Below, piece by piece: positions 1 to 10,151 of a DNA stretch of 64,000 nt. The position numbers and the translations under genes are program-made. Every line of letters begins with the position of its first letter. Within the stretch, counting starts at the first letter, position 1. The DNA comes from Coptis chinensis (Eukaryota > Streptophyta > Magnoliopsida > Ranunculales > Ranunculaceae), in contig JADFTS010000054.1 of assembly GCA_015680905.1 (NCBI GenBank), forward strand, positions 62,001-126,000. The letters run 5' to 3'. Under the pieces are notes generated by a model. That model worked only from the letters and a program-made list of their open reading frames with translations, was not told the DNA's origin and did not search any database.

Positions 1-71
1 GGCAGAACCGTATGCCGCGTGAAACCACCACCATATGGAGATAAACTGGACGTGTTACTTGTTAAAAATGA

Positions 72-165
72 TGGTCCTACATTGCTTGAATACTTGAGCC
101 CCGACTAGTAAATAAGCATTTGGGCACCTTAACTTCGTGAGCCAGTTTTCTAAGTGAGTTCTATC
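72..165. repeat. Dispersed LTR-like repeat fragment, copy 1
   Basis: This stretch matches 1975-2060 over most of its length. Both copies carry gactagtaaataa, then tgggcacctt, then gttttctaagtga. Copy 1 stops abruptly at the left end of the hAT-like element at 166, so that element probably inserted into it. The wording resembles dispersed LTR fragments of plants, but no complete LTR can be drawn here. Confidence 0.6.
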
Positions 166-800
166 AGGGCCTGCCCCAGTCCTCAACTCATAAAAGCCTC
201 ATGATTGAGGGCCGGATCAAGTAGGGACATAACATAAATATGCAACCCTTATCCGCTCTTCTGCCCTCAATTTTGAAGGCCAAATGAGGACCAGGCTCAG
301 TGGAATTATACACTACTAATTTACTTCAATGTTTTGTGGTTTTTTTTTTTTTTATTATACTTTTGATTATGTATATCAATTTCAACTAAAGATATAAAAT
401 GTATTCTTATATTTTTAAAAATGAGATATAGAGACGGAGGAAAAGATGAGAGTCTTATACTTTTAATACTAAACCATGTTAGTACATTAGAATTGCATAT
501 TAACTTTGCATTTATATAACCGATCTTTCATTTAATTACAAAAAATGTATATTTTGTGCTCTAATCTACTTTTATTAAATACTAACTATAGTGAAAAAAA
601 GTTGATAGAATCTAGATAATTAAGTTAGAAAACATATATGTAATATAAAATAACAAAAAAAAATTATGAGGGTCAAGTGAGGGCCTAATAATAAGGGTCG
701 CGCTCATGTTCCAAAACCTAGGCCCTAGCCTGCCCCTCAAATCTATGAGGGCCAGCTTTTGAGGGCCAGATCGGACCTGAGGGCCAAATTATCACCCCTA
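166..800. mobile_element. hAT-like non-autonomous element
   Basis: The element has GC-rich ends full of gagggcc motifs around an AT-rich core. It is flanked by near-identical 8-bp direct repeats, gttctatc at 158-165 and attctatc at 801-808 (7 of 8 match). The right end reads as tagggg on the opposite strand. The left terminus is eroded. It shares its subterminal gagggcc motifs with the better preserved element at 47153-47948. No transposase reading frame is present. Confidence 0.6.
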
Positions 801-1167
801 ATTCTATCCATTGTTTTTATTCACATAATACTAGCCATGTAAACATAATCCCAAAATCTTGAATTGCATAAATTTACTGATATCACAATAATTATGAAAC
901 CATAATTAAACGTAAACATATCGATATACCTTACATATAGTTTTTGATGATTGAAATTTGTGTATTTCGCTAATTTGCTTAACGTACTTGACATAATTAA
1001 TAGCATGTATGTATATATATATATATATATAGAAAATATGGGGGGAGAGGTTGGGTTTCTAATTGAGCATTATATTGATTCTAATTTCCCATTAGAATCA
1101 AACTATAATTGGAATTAACTTCTAATTGTCAAAATATTTATATGAATATAGATACCTCATCATATAA
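801..1167. other. AT-rich spacer with TA microsatellite
   Basis: No gene is recognisable. A (TA)n run lies at 1012-1030. Confidence 0.6.
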
Positions 1168-1697
1168 GAGCATCTCTAGGTGGATCGATCCGGTAATCGG
1201 CTTCATTCTTCAAATTTCGAATGTTCGAATTTCCGAATTCCAACTCTAGGTGGTCGGTTGTGGTCGATAACCCCCCTGCTCGCATTCTTGTTCGCAAACT
1301 GAGGTTTGGATGCGGGATGCGAGCTTAATAATAGTAATGTCGCGCCATCTAACTAATGTCGCCCCAAGTTTTTTTTTACTTTGACCAACACCACGCCAAG
1401 ATTACTCGGGCGCCACACTACTAATGTCGCATTGCTATTTTTTTTTACTTTTTCAATTTGGTGCGGCGAATAATGTCGCCGTTTTTTTTTGAACTTGGGG
1501 GCTTATTAGCTTGTAATGTCGCTACGATACAAGGATACCGCTACGCCAGATTTCAATGTCGCGCAGGTCATCTCCAATGAATTTTATGAATGACGAATTT
1601 GAATTAACCATCTGTGAAATTGGTGAAATTTGTTATCGATTTTCCTCGTAGCATTCTTCAAATTTGAAGAGTATGCTACCACCACCTAGAGATGCTC
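1168..1697. mobile_element. Tourist-like (PIF/Harbinger) MITE
   Basis: Terminal inverted repeats GAGCATCTCTAGGTGG (1168-1183) and its complement (1682-1697) are essentially perfect. TAA lies directly outside both ends (1165-1167 and 1698-1700), which is the target duplication typical of PIF/Harbinger elements. The interior has several aatgtcgc motifs separated by poly-T runs. It contains no coding capacity. A sister copy lies at 19651-20077. Confidence 0.85.
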
Positions 1698-1700
1698 TAA

Positions 1701-2299
1701 GTCTATATTTTATAAAGCATCGATAATATATGATATATGTTCATCATGTCGGACATCTTAAGGGATTTGATAAAATCTAACATGTCAATTTATTGGGTCA
1801 GGATGGTGGTTGCATTGGTAGCTCTAGCCCAGTGTGGAGGGGGAGAGTCGGGTGCATGCCTCCAGCCTTTATCCATTGGTAGCTCTCCATGTGGAAAATC
1901 GAGAGAGGTGTGAAGAATAATAGTTCCATATTGCTTGTGAGAAATCGAGAGTTTGAGAAGAGGTGTGAAGAATAATAGTTCCATATTACTTGGATATTGA
2001 ACATGGACTAGTAAATAAATACTTGGGCACCTTCACGGTAAGCCGGTTTTCTAAGTGAATTCTACCCATGACGATCAAAATGTTGTTGTTTGTCCAGTTC
2101 TTATCCTCTAACAACCAAGTATCCATCATACAGAGTATGCGACACAGTGTTTATGGTTTGTATACTGTTAAAGATAGCAGAGTTGCAATTACACTTGGTT
2201 GCTAAGGTGGTTTCAACCAGCATGCGTTTAAAAGGCCTATTTGGCACTCCTCCGACCTTCTAAAATATCATGTTGCCACTTGTTCTAAGGAATTATTGG
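1701..2299. other. Repeat-derived spacer with a short tandem duplication
   Basis: A block containing gaggtgtgaagaataatag followed by ttccatatt occurs twice in tandem, around 1904-1940 and 1959-1990. It is followed by the second copy of the LTR-like repeat seen at 72-165. No gene is seen. Confidence 0.5.
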
Positions 2300-3060
2300 T
2301 CATGTACTTGGAGCGAAAATGATGTCGTGGAATTATATTTCAAGGACAAAACGGACGAAAAAATTACTCTCAAAACCACATATTTTTTAATCACTCACAA
2401 GGACCAAATAGATAAAAAATCAAGTTTACTCTTGACTCGAAATAAAAAACGGTTGGAATAGATAAAAGGTCAAATTTACCCTTGATGCGAAATAATGAAC
2501 TCCCCAGCCGAACAGAATCGTAACGACTAGGCATATATAGTATGAAATACCTTAACATAATGTATGATCAGCAAGAACACTTATTTGGCAATTAATTATT
2601 GTTTTTTTATTATTATTATTATATATTGGCAAGCCCTAAATGATATCGCGAACTCTTTGATCTTTGGCGTTTCGAGCCACGATTCATCATCACCCAAAGA
2701 TTTTATCAACTTTGCTAGTCGGCACCTGCTAATTAATCACTGTTCATATACCTTAACATATCTATTGGAGTATGAACAATCATTGTTTGCTACCTCAACT
2801 TAGTGTATGAGGTATGTTCACTTAGTTGGAATATGAACTATCATTGTTCACATATATATATTTGGAGTATGAACAATCATTGATCAGTAAGAAGATCTAT
2901 TGAACTATGCATGAACAATCATTGTTCATACCTATTTGGATTACAAACAATCTCTATTCATACATCAACATAATGTATGAGGTATGTTCACCTAACATCA
3001 GGTATGAACACTCATTGTTCATTTGTTCATACTAAAAACAACATAAATGGCAAAATCGGA
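2300..3060 (-). repeat. Dispersed repeat with tgaacaatcattgttca palindromes, copy 1
   Basis: This region is homologous, in inverted orientation, to 22150-22940 inside the RopGAP gene. Both have an end rich in actctcaaaac and actcacaagg, and a core of tandem units of about 60-70 bp built around a 'tatgaaca..tgttcata' palindrome and cataatgtatgatca. Compared with the other copy this one is truncated on its right side. It has no coding capacity. Confidence 0.65.
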
Positions 3061-3098
3061 AAACATTAATTTTAAATCCAAACTATTTGTCTTTACGT

Positions 3099-4597
3099 AG
3101 GGGTGCCACTTTTTTCCAATAATTCGAATTTTCTGAAATCCGGCCAATTCGATATTTTTCCGAATTTGGCAATGATATATATGTTCCGATTAGGGCTGTC
3201 CACGGTTCGGTTCGGATCGGTTTAGTCCAAAATTGTGGACCGAACTAACTTGGTCGGTTTTCAACTTTTCAAACCGAAACCGAACCGCAACTTCAAAAAA
3301 AAATCGAAGTTCTAACTTAACCGCAAAAATCGGTTCGGTTCGGTTTAAAACCTAATTTGTTGAAATCCAAATGTTTTACCAAGGCAACTACAGCTTTGCC
3401 ACAGGCTCAATTCATAAAGGCCCACTCCATAAACTCAGGAACAAGCCCAGCCACCCAAAGGCATGCTTTGATGTCTCCAAGCCCAAATTAATGTGTTTAT
3501 AACTTCATTGTAGAAACTTGGCTTGCTCATTGCTGATATGGGACTAAAATAACTTCGAGTAAAAGTTACAGAGAACATTTTCCTTGAGCCAAGAAGAAGC
3601 AATTGCGCCCATTCAAGTAAGGTAAACTATGTTTTCTTATTAACGATGGTGATGGAAGCTACTCATCACCAACTCATCACGGAGAAAACAGAAGGAAATT
3701 TCATCCTTGGTTTATATATAACCCAAACGGAAATATGTCGGAAACATGTACGTGACTTTTCAAGATCTTCATGGAAATTGAAGAAAAATTAAAGATCAAG
3801 ATAGAGAGTGGGTGTTGAAGCAAGTAAATCACTTACTAGTGCCTGGTAGAGATTTGGGGATGATGTTGGAATGGATGAAAATTGTTGTTGTTGGGTTTGA
3901 TCAAATTAGGAGTGGTGGCTATCGAAGTGAGTGAATTTTTTTTTGGGAAATAGGTTTTACTTGTGTGTAATAACGATTACACAACTACACCGATGAGATC
4001 CAATGGTTGTTTTAACATCAATATATTAGATATTATCCAAAATATATAATATAATAGACTAATAATTGTATACATTTGGTTGGTTCGGGTTATATCGGTT
4101 AACCGGTATAAAACCGAAACCGCATTAAACCAAATTTCATAAACCGAAAACCGAAAAAAAATGATATATAGTTCGTTCGGTTTTTCGGTTTTCGGTTTTT
4201 TGTGGACAGCCCTAGTTCCGATTTATAAAATTTCAATATCTGAATTTTCCGAAAAATAATTGGATAGAAATTGGATGTGTTTTCAAAATCCGATCCAATC
4301 CGGTTTCTGATTAATTTTTGAATTTTTAACATATATTACCGTCAATTTCATCTATAGTTACTAAATCATATCATAACGATGGTTTTCCGAAAAGAGAATC
4401 CAATTATAAGGTTTAAATTTCCAATTCTTTCTGAATTTTGCCGATTAAGAAAATTTTATGAATTTTTTCCTATTTCGGGAAAAAAAAATTGCACATCCAA
4501 AAAAAAAAAATGGATTAGAATTGGAAAGGATATTGTCATCCGAAAAAAAATGGAAATTTTTCCAAAAGCCTTTGATCCGATCTGAAGTCACCCCCGA
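3099..4597. repeat. Older AT-rich element split by a hAT-like insertion
   Basis: The two sides of the 3191-4214 insertion share an unusual ccgaatttt/ccgaaaa composition. The outer ends read gtaggggtgccactt at the left and gaagtcaccccc at the right, a degenerate inverted repeat. I see no outer target duplication, so the class is open. Confidence 0.4.
3191..4214. mobile_element. hAT-like non-autonomous element with 8-bp target duplication
   Basis: The termini are TAGGGCTGTCCAC at 3191 and its exact complement ending at 4214. The direct repeat gttccgat flanks both ends (3183-3190 and 4215-4222). An 8-bp target duplication is typical of the hAT superfamily. Subterminal regions are crowded with cggttcgg/ccgaacc and ccgaaa motifs, which could be transposase-binding repeats (inference). 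No transposase is encoded. It is nested in an older repeat. Confidence 0.9.
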
Positions 4598-4924
4598 AAA
4601 TTGGTTTTTCGGGTTATTTCACCCAAAAATTGTGCACGTGAGTGATTTCGAAAAAACATTGTCATAGAAAGTGATTTTGTCCATTTGTTTTTTAAAAGGC
4701 TTAATAACAAAAATACGCAACGTACTTAGGTCCTCTTAACACGTGTATCAACATACTATTTTTTGTAACAATTTGTATCAATGTCCCATTTTCGATTTCA
4801 CAAAACTATCAATCCGTTATACTACGTTACATGAATAATTACGAGTGATTAGGAACCCAAAACGAAAGTGAGTTTATAAAAATAGACTCTTACATGTATG
4901 CAAATTGTATAGAAATTTTAAACT
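4598..4924. other. Spacer without recognisable features
   Basis: This is AT-rich sequence with no gene or clear repeat. Confidence 0.5.
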
Positions 4925-5335
4925 ATCGAACTAACCTAGAAAAACAATTAACGGAAATCAGAAACTGGATATCGATGCAGATGTATTGAACTAACCTCAA
5001 AGAGTAATTAACGGGAGATTGGAACCTGGATGCAAATGCAATGAACTAATCTCAAATACTAATTAACGAAACATTGAAAACTGGATGCAACCGTACTGAA
5101 TTAACCTTAGTGAATAACTAACGAAAAATCATAAAGTGGATGCAATTGCACTGAACTAACCTTAAATAATAATTAACGGGAAATCAGAAACTTAATACAA
5201 CTGCATTTAACTAACATCAAAGAATAATTAATGAGAAATTGGAAACTGGATGCAACGTACTACATTAAATTAACCTCATAGAATAATTAATGAAAAATCA
5301 TAAACTTGATGCAAATGCATTGAACTAATAACCCA
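4925..5335. repeat. Minisatellite, about seven units of roughly 55 bp
   Basis: The unit is recognisable by an 'aactaacc' start, then 'taattaacg', then 'aaactggatgcaa'. Unit starts fall near 4930, 4991, 5045, 5101, 5155, 5209, 5268 and 5323 (the last partial), so the period varies between 54 and 61 bp. The units have diverged by substitutions and small indels. No open frame runs through the array. Confidence 0.85.
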
Positions 5336-5924
5336 AAAATATATTTGTATTATATGTAGGGGGAACAAATGTCTCAACAAATATAATTTTGCATTTTAAG
5401 TAATGTTTATCATAATTATCATTAATTTACCCCTTTTATTCCAACGATCGATTTCTTCATCCTAAAAAAAAATTCATCTCAGAATGGATCTTGCAATTGG
5501 GGGTATCACTAATTTTTTGAAAACAAGTAACTTAACTAACCCTAATTCTTTTTATTATGATTAATGTCTTGCTATTCAAGTAACTTCATTTATATTTCTC
5601 ACAAAACTTCAATCAAACTTCTATTGTTAAACCTAACAATAAAAAAAAGTCGATGAGTTTTATCAAGGTTTGATGTTTCTTTTTTATAAATAGTGGGGTA
5701 AGAAATTTAAATGAGTAATTAATATAATTTTCATATCTCATAAATATGCATAGTTGCTAATATTTTTTAGAATAATTTAATATAACGGCACCCGTTCGTA
5801 GGACACGTTCATGTGATAAATATTTTCAAGTCGGAGTAGTGTATTCTTTGAGGATATGGAAACAATCAATCTGTTTTAGTAATTTGTACACATTAGTACT
5901 TAAGCCGAGCGGTGATGATTTACC
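5336..5924. other. AT-rich spacer
   Basis: No gene, RNA or structured repeat is seen. Confidence 0.5.
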
Positions 5925-6358
5925 GCTAAATCATCATAAATCTAATAAAACTATTATACAAGCTAGATCGAATTTAAGATAATTCCATTTGAAAATTACG
6001 GATTAATATCCTAAACCACAAAGTGAAGAGGCTATCTCAATTTGATCCTTTAGTTTCCAAGTACTTATGCACTATAATCGTTGTTCATTAACGTATTTCA
6101 GTTTATTTTCAATAAAAATATATTATAATTCAAAATTTGCAGCTAAATCACCATAAATCTAAGAAAATTATTATACAAACTAGATCGAGTTTAAGATAAT
6201 TCTATTTGAAAATTACGGATTAATATCCTAAACTACAAAGTGAAGAAGCTATCTCAATTTGATCCATTAGTTTCAAAGTACTTATGCACCATAATCACTG
6301 CTCATTAACGTATTCCGGTTTATTTTCAATAAAAATATATTCTGATTCGAAATTTTGT
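5925..6358. repeat. Two-copy 217-bp tandem duplication
   Basis: Both copies start with gctaaatca (5925 and 6142) and continue colinearly to ttcaataaaaatatatt. They differ by scattered substitutions, so the duplication is not brand new. It is non-coding. Confidence 0.9.
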
Positions 6359-7690
6359 GTAAAATATTTTGTAAAGCCTTTTAAGTACACAAAATATTTA
6401 ATAGATCTCAAGCGTATGCAGAGGTTCAAAATCTAGTTGAAACTAAAAACAACACATGTAATTGTTGTCCTCTAAAACGTCCAAAATAGATGAATCTAAC
6501 GGTTTCGTTTGTCGACTATCTCCCACTCACCAATCACTTACCACCACCGCCCTTCCACCATCTTTAGTAACCATCACAACCACCAAACAATCCAAATCAA
6601 AATATGTTAAAAAGAAAAGGAAACTACGCATTTCATGGAAGAGTATTTACCATCAAATTCCGGCGACCCGCCGTCTCCCGAAACTTATTATAGCAGCTCC
6701 TAGCAAAGGTCTCACCTAAAAAAAAGTCTCATGTAGACTCCATTAATGATTAATAAAAAAGCTCCATTTCAGCACCATCTCAATCTTAGGATCTTTCTTG
6801 ACCATCACACACACACACACACAAACGGTTGAAACTTAAAAATTAACGAACGATGCTTTGGAGCCTTTGCTAAACTATGCTTATGGGCATTTTTTGCACC
6901 ATGGGCTGGTTCATTTGCCCGAGTAGCCAAGTGGTATCCCATACCCGCACAAAGCTACTAAGAGAAAAACAAGATTTGTTTGATTCTCAAACCGGAACAA
7001 GGCTTGAGGGAGCATGTTGTAATTAATGCTGATTAGGAATGGAAAATGCTAAGGTGACAGCCATTGTTTAAGGGGCACATACTCTGCATTTCTCTAAGGC
7101 TTTCTCTATTTCCTAGTATAGTTTTGATCTTTCTACGATTGTGAATTTGTGATAGCCCTTTCGTTGTTAACAATTAGAAAACAGTTAGTTCCGTTGGACC
7201 TGATGAGTATTAACGGACATGATTGATCTTTAATAACTAATTAATCAAGCAGCAGATTAAGTGGCACACAGGACTCATAATTAAGTAATAGTCTCTTGCT
7301 ATATATTTGCCAGTGAAGAAATCTTTGGTTTCTCAAGGAGGTTCAACAACCATCTACCCCTTATTTTTTCCTTGGCCAACAAACGTTTTAATGTACAATC
7401 AGTTCACTTAACTTATTCCTATTTAACAACGTGTCCATCACACTTTAACAATCCCCTCCTTCCTTCCCCACTTTCTCTATTTCTTTACACTAGATTTCTA
7501 AGAGAACATCTCTCCAACACGATTCCTCCAAAGAAACTGAATGCACCCATCGGCATACTTAAACACATGTTTTGTCTCCTTTTGTGAGAGTGTAGTTTTG
7601 CAATTAAGGTAAGAGAGGTGGTATTCAATCAACTTGGTAATTTATATAAGACAATAGTATTAATGTGAATGTGACAGCTTTTTTATTGTT
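6359..7690. other. Upstream region of the BODYGUARD-like gene
   Basis: No gene is supported. A short CA run lies near 6807-6823. At 6922-6934 the sequence tagccaagtggta resembles a tRNA A box, and a weak B-box-like tgtttgattctc follows near 6978. A degraded tRNA-derived retroposon is therefore possible, but no target duplication or tail was found. Confidence 0.4.
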
Positions 7691-7698
7691 ATATATAA
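7691..7698 (+). promoter_or_regulatory. Probable TATA box of the BODYGUARD-like gene
   Basis: TATATAAG lies 60 bp before the first ATG at 7758 and 120 bp before the second in-frame ATG at 7818. It is the best TATA match near the gene. Confidence 0.5.
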
Positions 7699-7757
7699 GC
7701 CTCTTTCTCTTCATGTTCTAATCAGCACTATACTACTAGTAGTAGTAATACTACCAG

Positions 7758-10151
7758 ATGCACTTAGTAGTAGCGGTGGTAGCACTTCTTGTACTTGGCT
7801 CGATCAAATTAAGAGAAATGGGGATTCCAAAATCTGCTTTAACAATCATAGGCAGGGCTACTAACGAGGTGATGAGTTTTATAGTGTTCTCCATTCTTGA
7901 TGTACTTGATGTGTTCCTTTGTGTGGTTTATAAAGTTGCGGATTTCTTTATTGAAGCTGAATGGAAACCATGTTACTGCTCCTCACCCAAAGAAGCTATT
8001 ACAAGCAGTGGTAAGATACTGGTGTCGGAACAAGGAGAGTCCAAAATTGTTTGTGTTTGTTCAAGTAATAAGTTGGAGTTGGATGACATTTCGGATACAC
8101 TATACAGTCGTTCTTCTGTTGTATCTGAGATATCTAAAACTACAGCTAAGGGACTGATAAGAATGAAGAGCGTGGAGAAAACTACCATCAAGTCTACTAC
8201 TATTGATCACAAGGTCAATAATGCTACTGTTACATCGGTGTTCAAGGTTAACTCCACTATTATAGAGATGCTACAGGGGAAAATCGGTGGACCTCAATCA
8301 CTTCTTACACCGAGATGGTCTGATTGTGATTGCAAGACTTGTACTTCCTGGACCTCCTCTCACAACGACACTCTTTTTGTTCACGCAGAAGGACCAAAAG
8401 GTAACTGTATTTTCTAGAACATAAAATAGTTTAGAATACATGGTCAGAATGTATGATGTACATGCATGATGCATGAGTTAGTCGGTTAGTCCCCACTAAT
8501 CCATCAATATTTCAGACAATGTCAAGGAACATGTGCTGTTCATCCATGGGTTCATTTCATCCTCTACATTTTGGACTGAAACACTGTTTCCAAAATTTTC
8601 TGCTGCTACAAAGTCATCGTATCGGTTGCTGGCAGTGGATCTACTAGGATTCGGGAAAAGTCCAAAGCCGACGGATTCCCTATATACCTTGAGAGACCAC
8701 GTTGATATGATTGAACGCTCGACCATAGAACCGTATAAGATGCATTCATTTCACATCGTAGCACATTCCTTAGGGTGCATATTAGCGCTTGCAATTGCTG
8801 TCAAGTACCCAAAGGCCGTAAAATCCTTAACATTGCTTGCACCGGTAAGTTTTTTTTTTTTTTACTTTTTAATTACATACAAATGGGAGTAGAATTTTTT
8901 TTGAATTTGTAATGATGTCTGCAGCCATATTTTTCGGTGCCTAAAGGGGAACAGGCGACACAATACGTGATGAGAAGGGTAGCACCGCGCCGTGTGTGGC
9001 CATTGATTGCTTTTGGTGCGTCAATGGCTTGCTGGTATGAACATGTTAGCCGGACAATTTGCTTTCTTATCTGCAAGAACCATCGGTTGTGGGAATTCAT
9101 ATTCAAGTTTATCACCAGAAACAGGTAACTGATCGGTCTCAAAACTTATTCGAGTCTCATCGTTAATAGTCATGGTCATATTATTTCAACTCGTAATAAA
9201 TATCATATTTTAAAAATTTAGCCTTCTCATCGTTAATAGTCATGGTCATATTATTCAAATCTCAGCATATGTTATTCCGGGTCATGTTCTTAAATATCAT
9301 ATTAGAGTATTACATGACCTCCTTTTACTCTGTATCTAACTATCTATACATAATAAAATTGCTTACTCCTTTTTTGAGATTTCGGAAATGTGTATTATAG
9401 GAAATTATTCCATTTCCTTTTATCTGCTTCATATGATCATTTCACGAAAAGAAATTACGTAGAGACCTGCCGTCCCTATTTTATTTTTAGAGCAAAATTA
9501 AATACCATAGTTGTTGAGAAGGCAAATGGGTCCAAGAAATTAAATTGAGAATGAAAGAAAATACAAAAGTTCCTGCTGCATATTAAGTGAAATAGTTGAA
9601 GTGATGGACTGTTTATGAATAATCAAGATAGTAATGTATGAATGTATCTGATGTTTCGTTAATTGCTCAACATGAAATTTACTCTACGCAATACTAGCAA
9701 TATACATACACAGTGAAAGGTCAAGTGTTGTGGAAAAAATGGTCCGTGGAAAGTAGTGTCAGTTGTCACATACTCACGTACATTCATGAAAATTTTGAAC
9801 ATGTTCTTACAAAATGATCATTGACAGGATCAAAACATTCTTGATTGACGGGTTCATGTGTCATACACATAACGCTGCATGGCATACCCTACACAACATC
9901 ATCTGTGGGACAGCAGGCAAAATTGAAGGTTATTTGGATGAGATCCGGATCACCTTAAATGCGAGGTCACCATCTTCCATGGTAGAGATGATGAACTTCT
10001 ACCCGTCGAGTGTAGCTACAACGTTCAAGACAGAATTCCGAGAGCTCGTGTTAGTGTGATTGAGAAGAAGGATCATGTCACAGTTGTAGTAGGAAGGCAG
10101 GAGGATTTTGCTAGAGAACTCGAGGAAATTTGGAACAAATCAAGCAATTGA
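7758..10151 (+). CDS. BDG: BODYGUARD-type alpha/beta hydrolase, apparent frameshift in last exon
   Basis: The exons are 7758-8400, 8516-8844, 8925-9124 and 9828-10151, with GT-AG introns and matching phases. The product closely follows Arabidopsis BODYGUARD, a wall-associated epidermal hydrolase needed for cuticle formation. Visible blocks are an N-terminal hydrophobic segment, EAEWKPCYC, TPRWSDCDCKTCTSW, the HGF oxyanion region (about residue 225), the nucleophile motif AHSLG (Ser about 299) and VMRRVAPRRVWP. The family normally starts near MGI (ATG at 7818), so the first 20 residues from 7758 may not be used. In exon 4 the frame breaks after DEIR, at 9946-9949. Past one missing base, probably a G after cgg, the next frame resumes the family sequence, including the catalytic Asp (GRDDELLP) and His (KDHVT) blocks, up to the stop at 10149-10151. 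Read literally, the protein loses two catalytic residues. This is either a pseudogene or a consensus error. Confidence 0.9.

Noticed and set aside
4925..5335. CRISPR-like array
   Set aside because: The repeats are contiguous diverged units of variable length without unique spacers, in a plant nuclear context. It is a minisatellite.
6462..6719. 85-codon open frame with Thr/Ser-rich start and a basic patch
   Set aside because: No recognisable domain, low-complexity composition, and no supporting promoter or splice structure.
6917..7010. tRNA gene
   Set aside because: Only the A-box-like tagccaagtggta is convincing. The B box is poor and a cloverleaf cannot be drawn.
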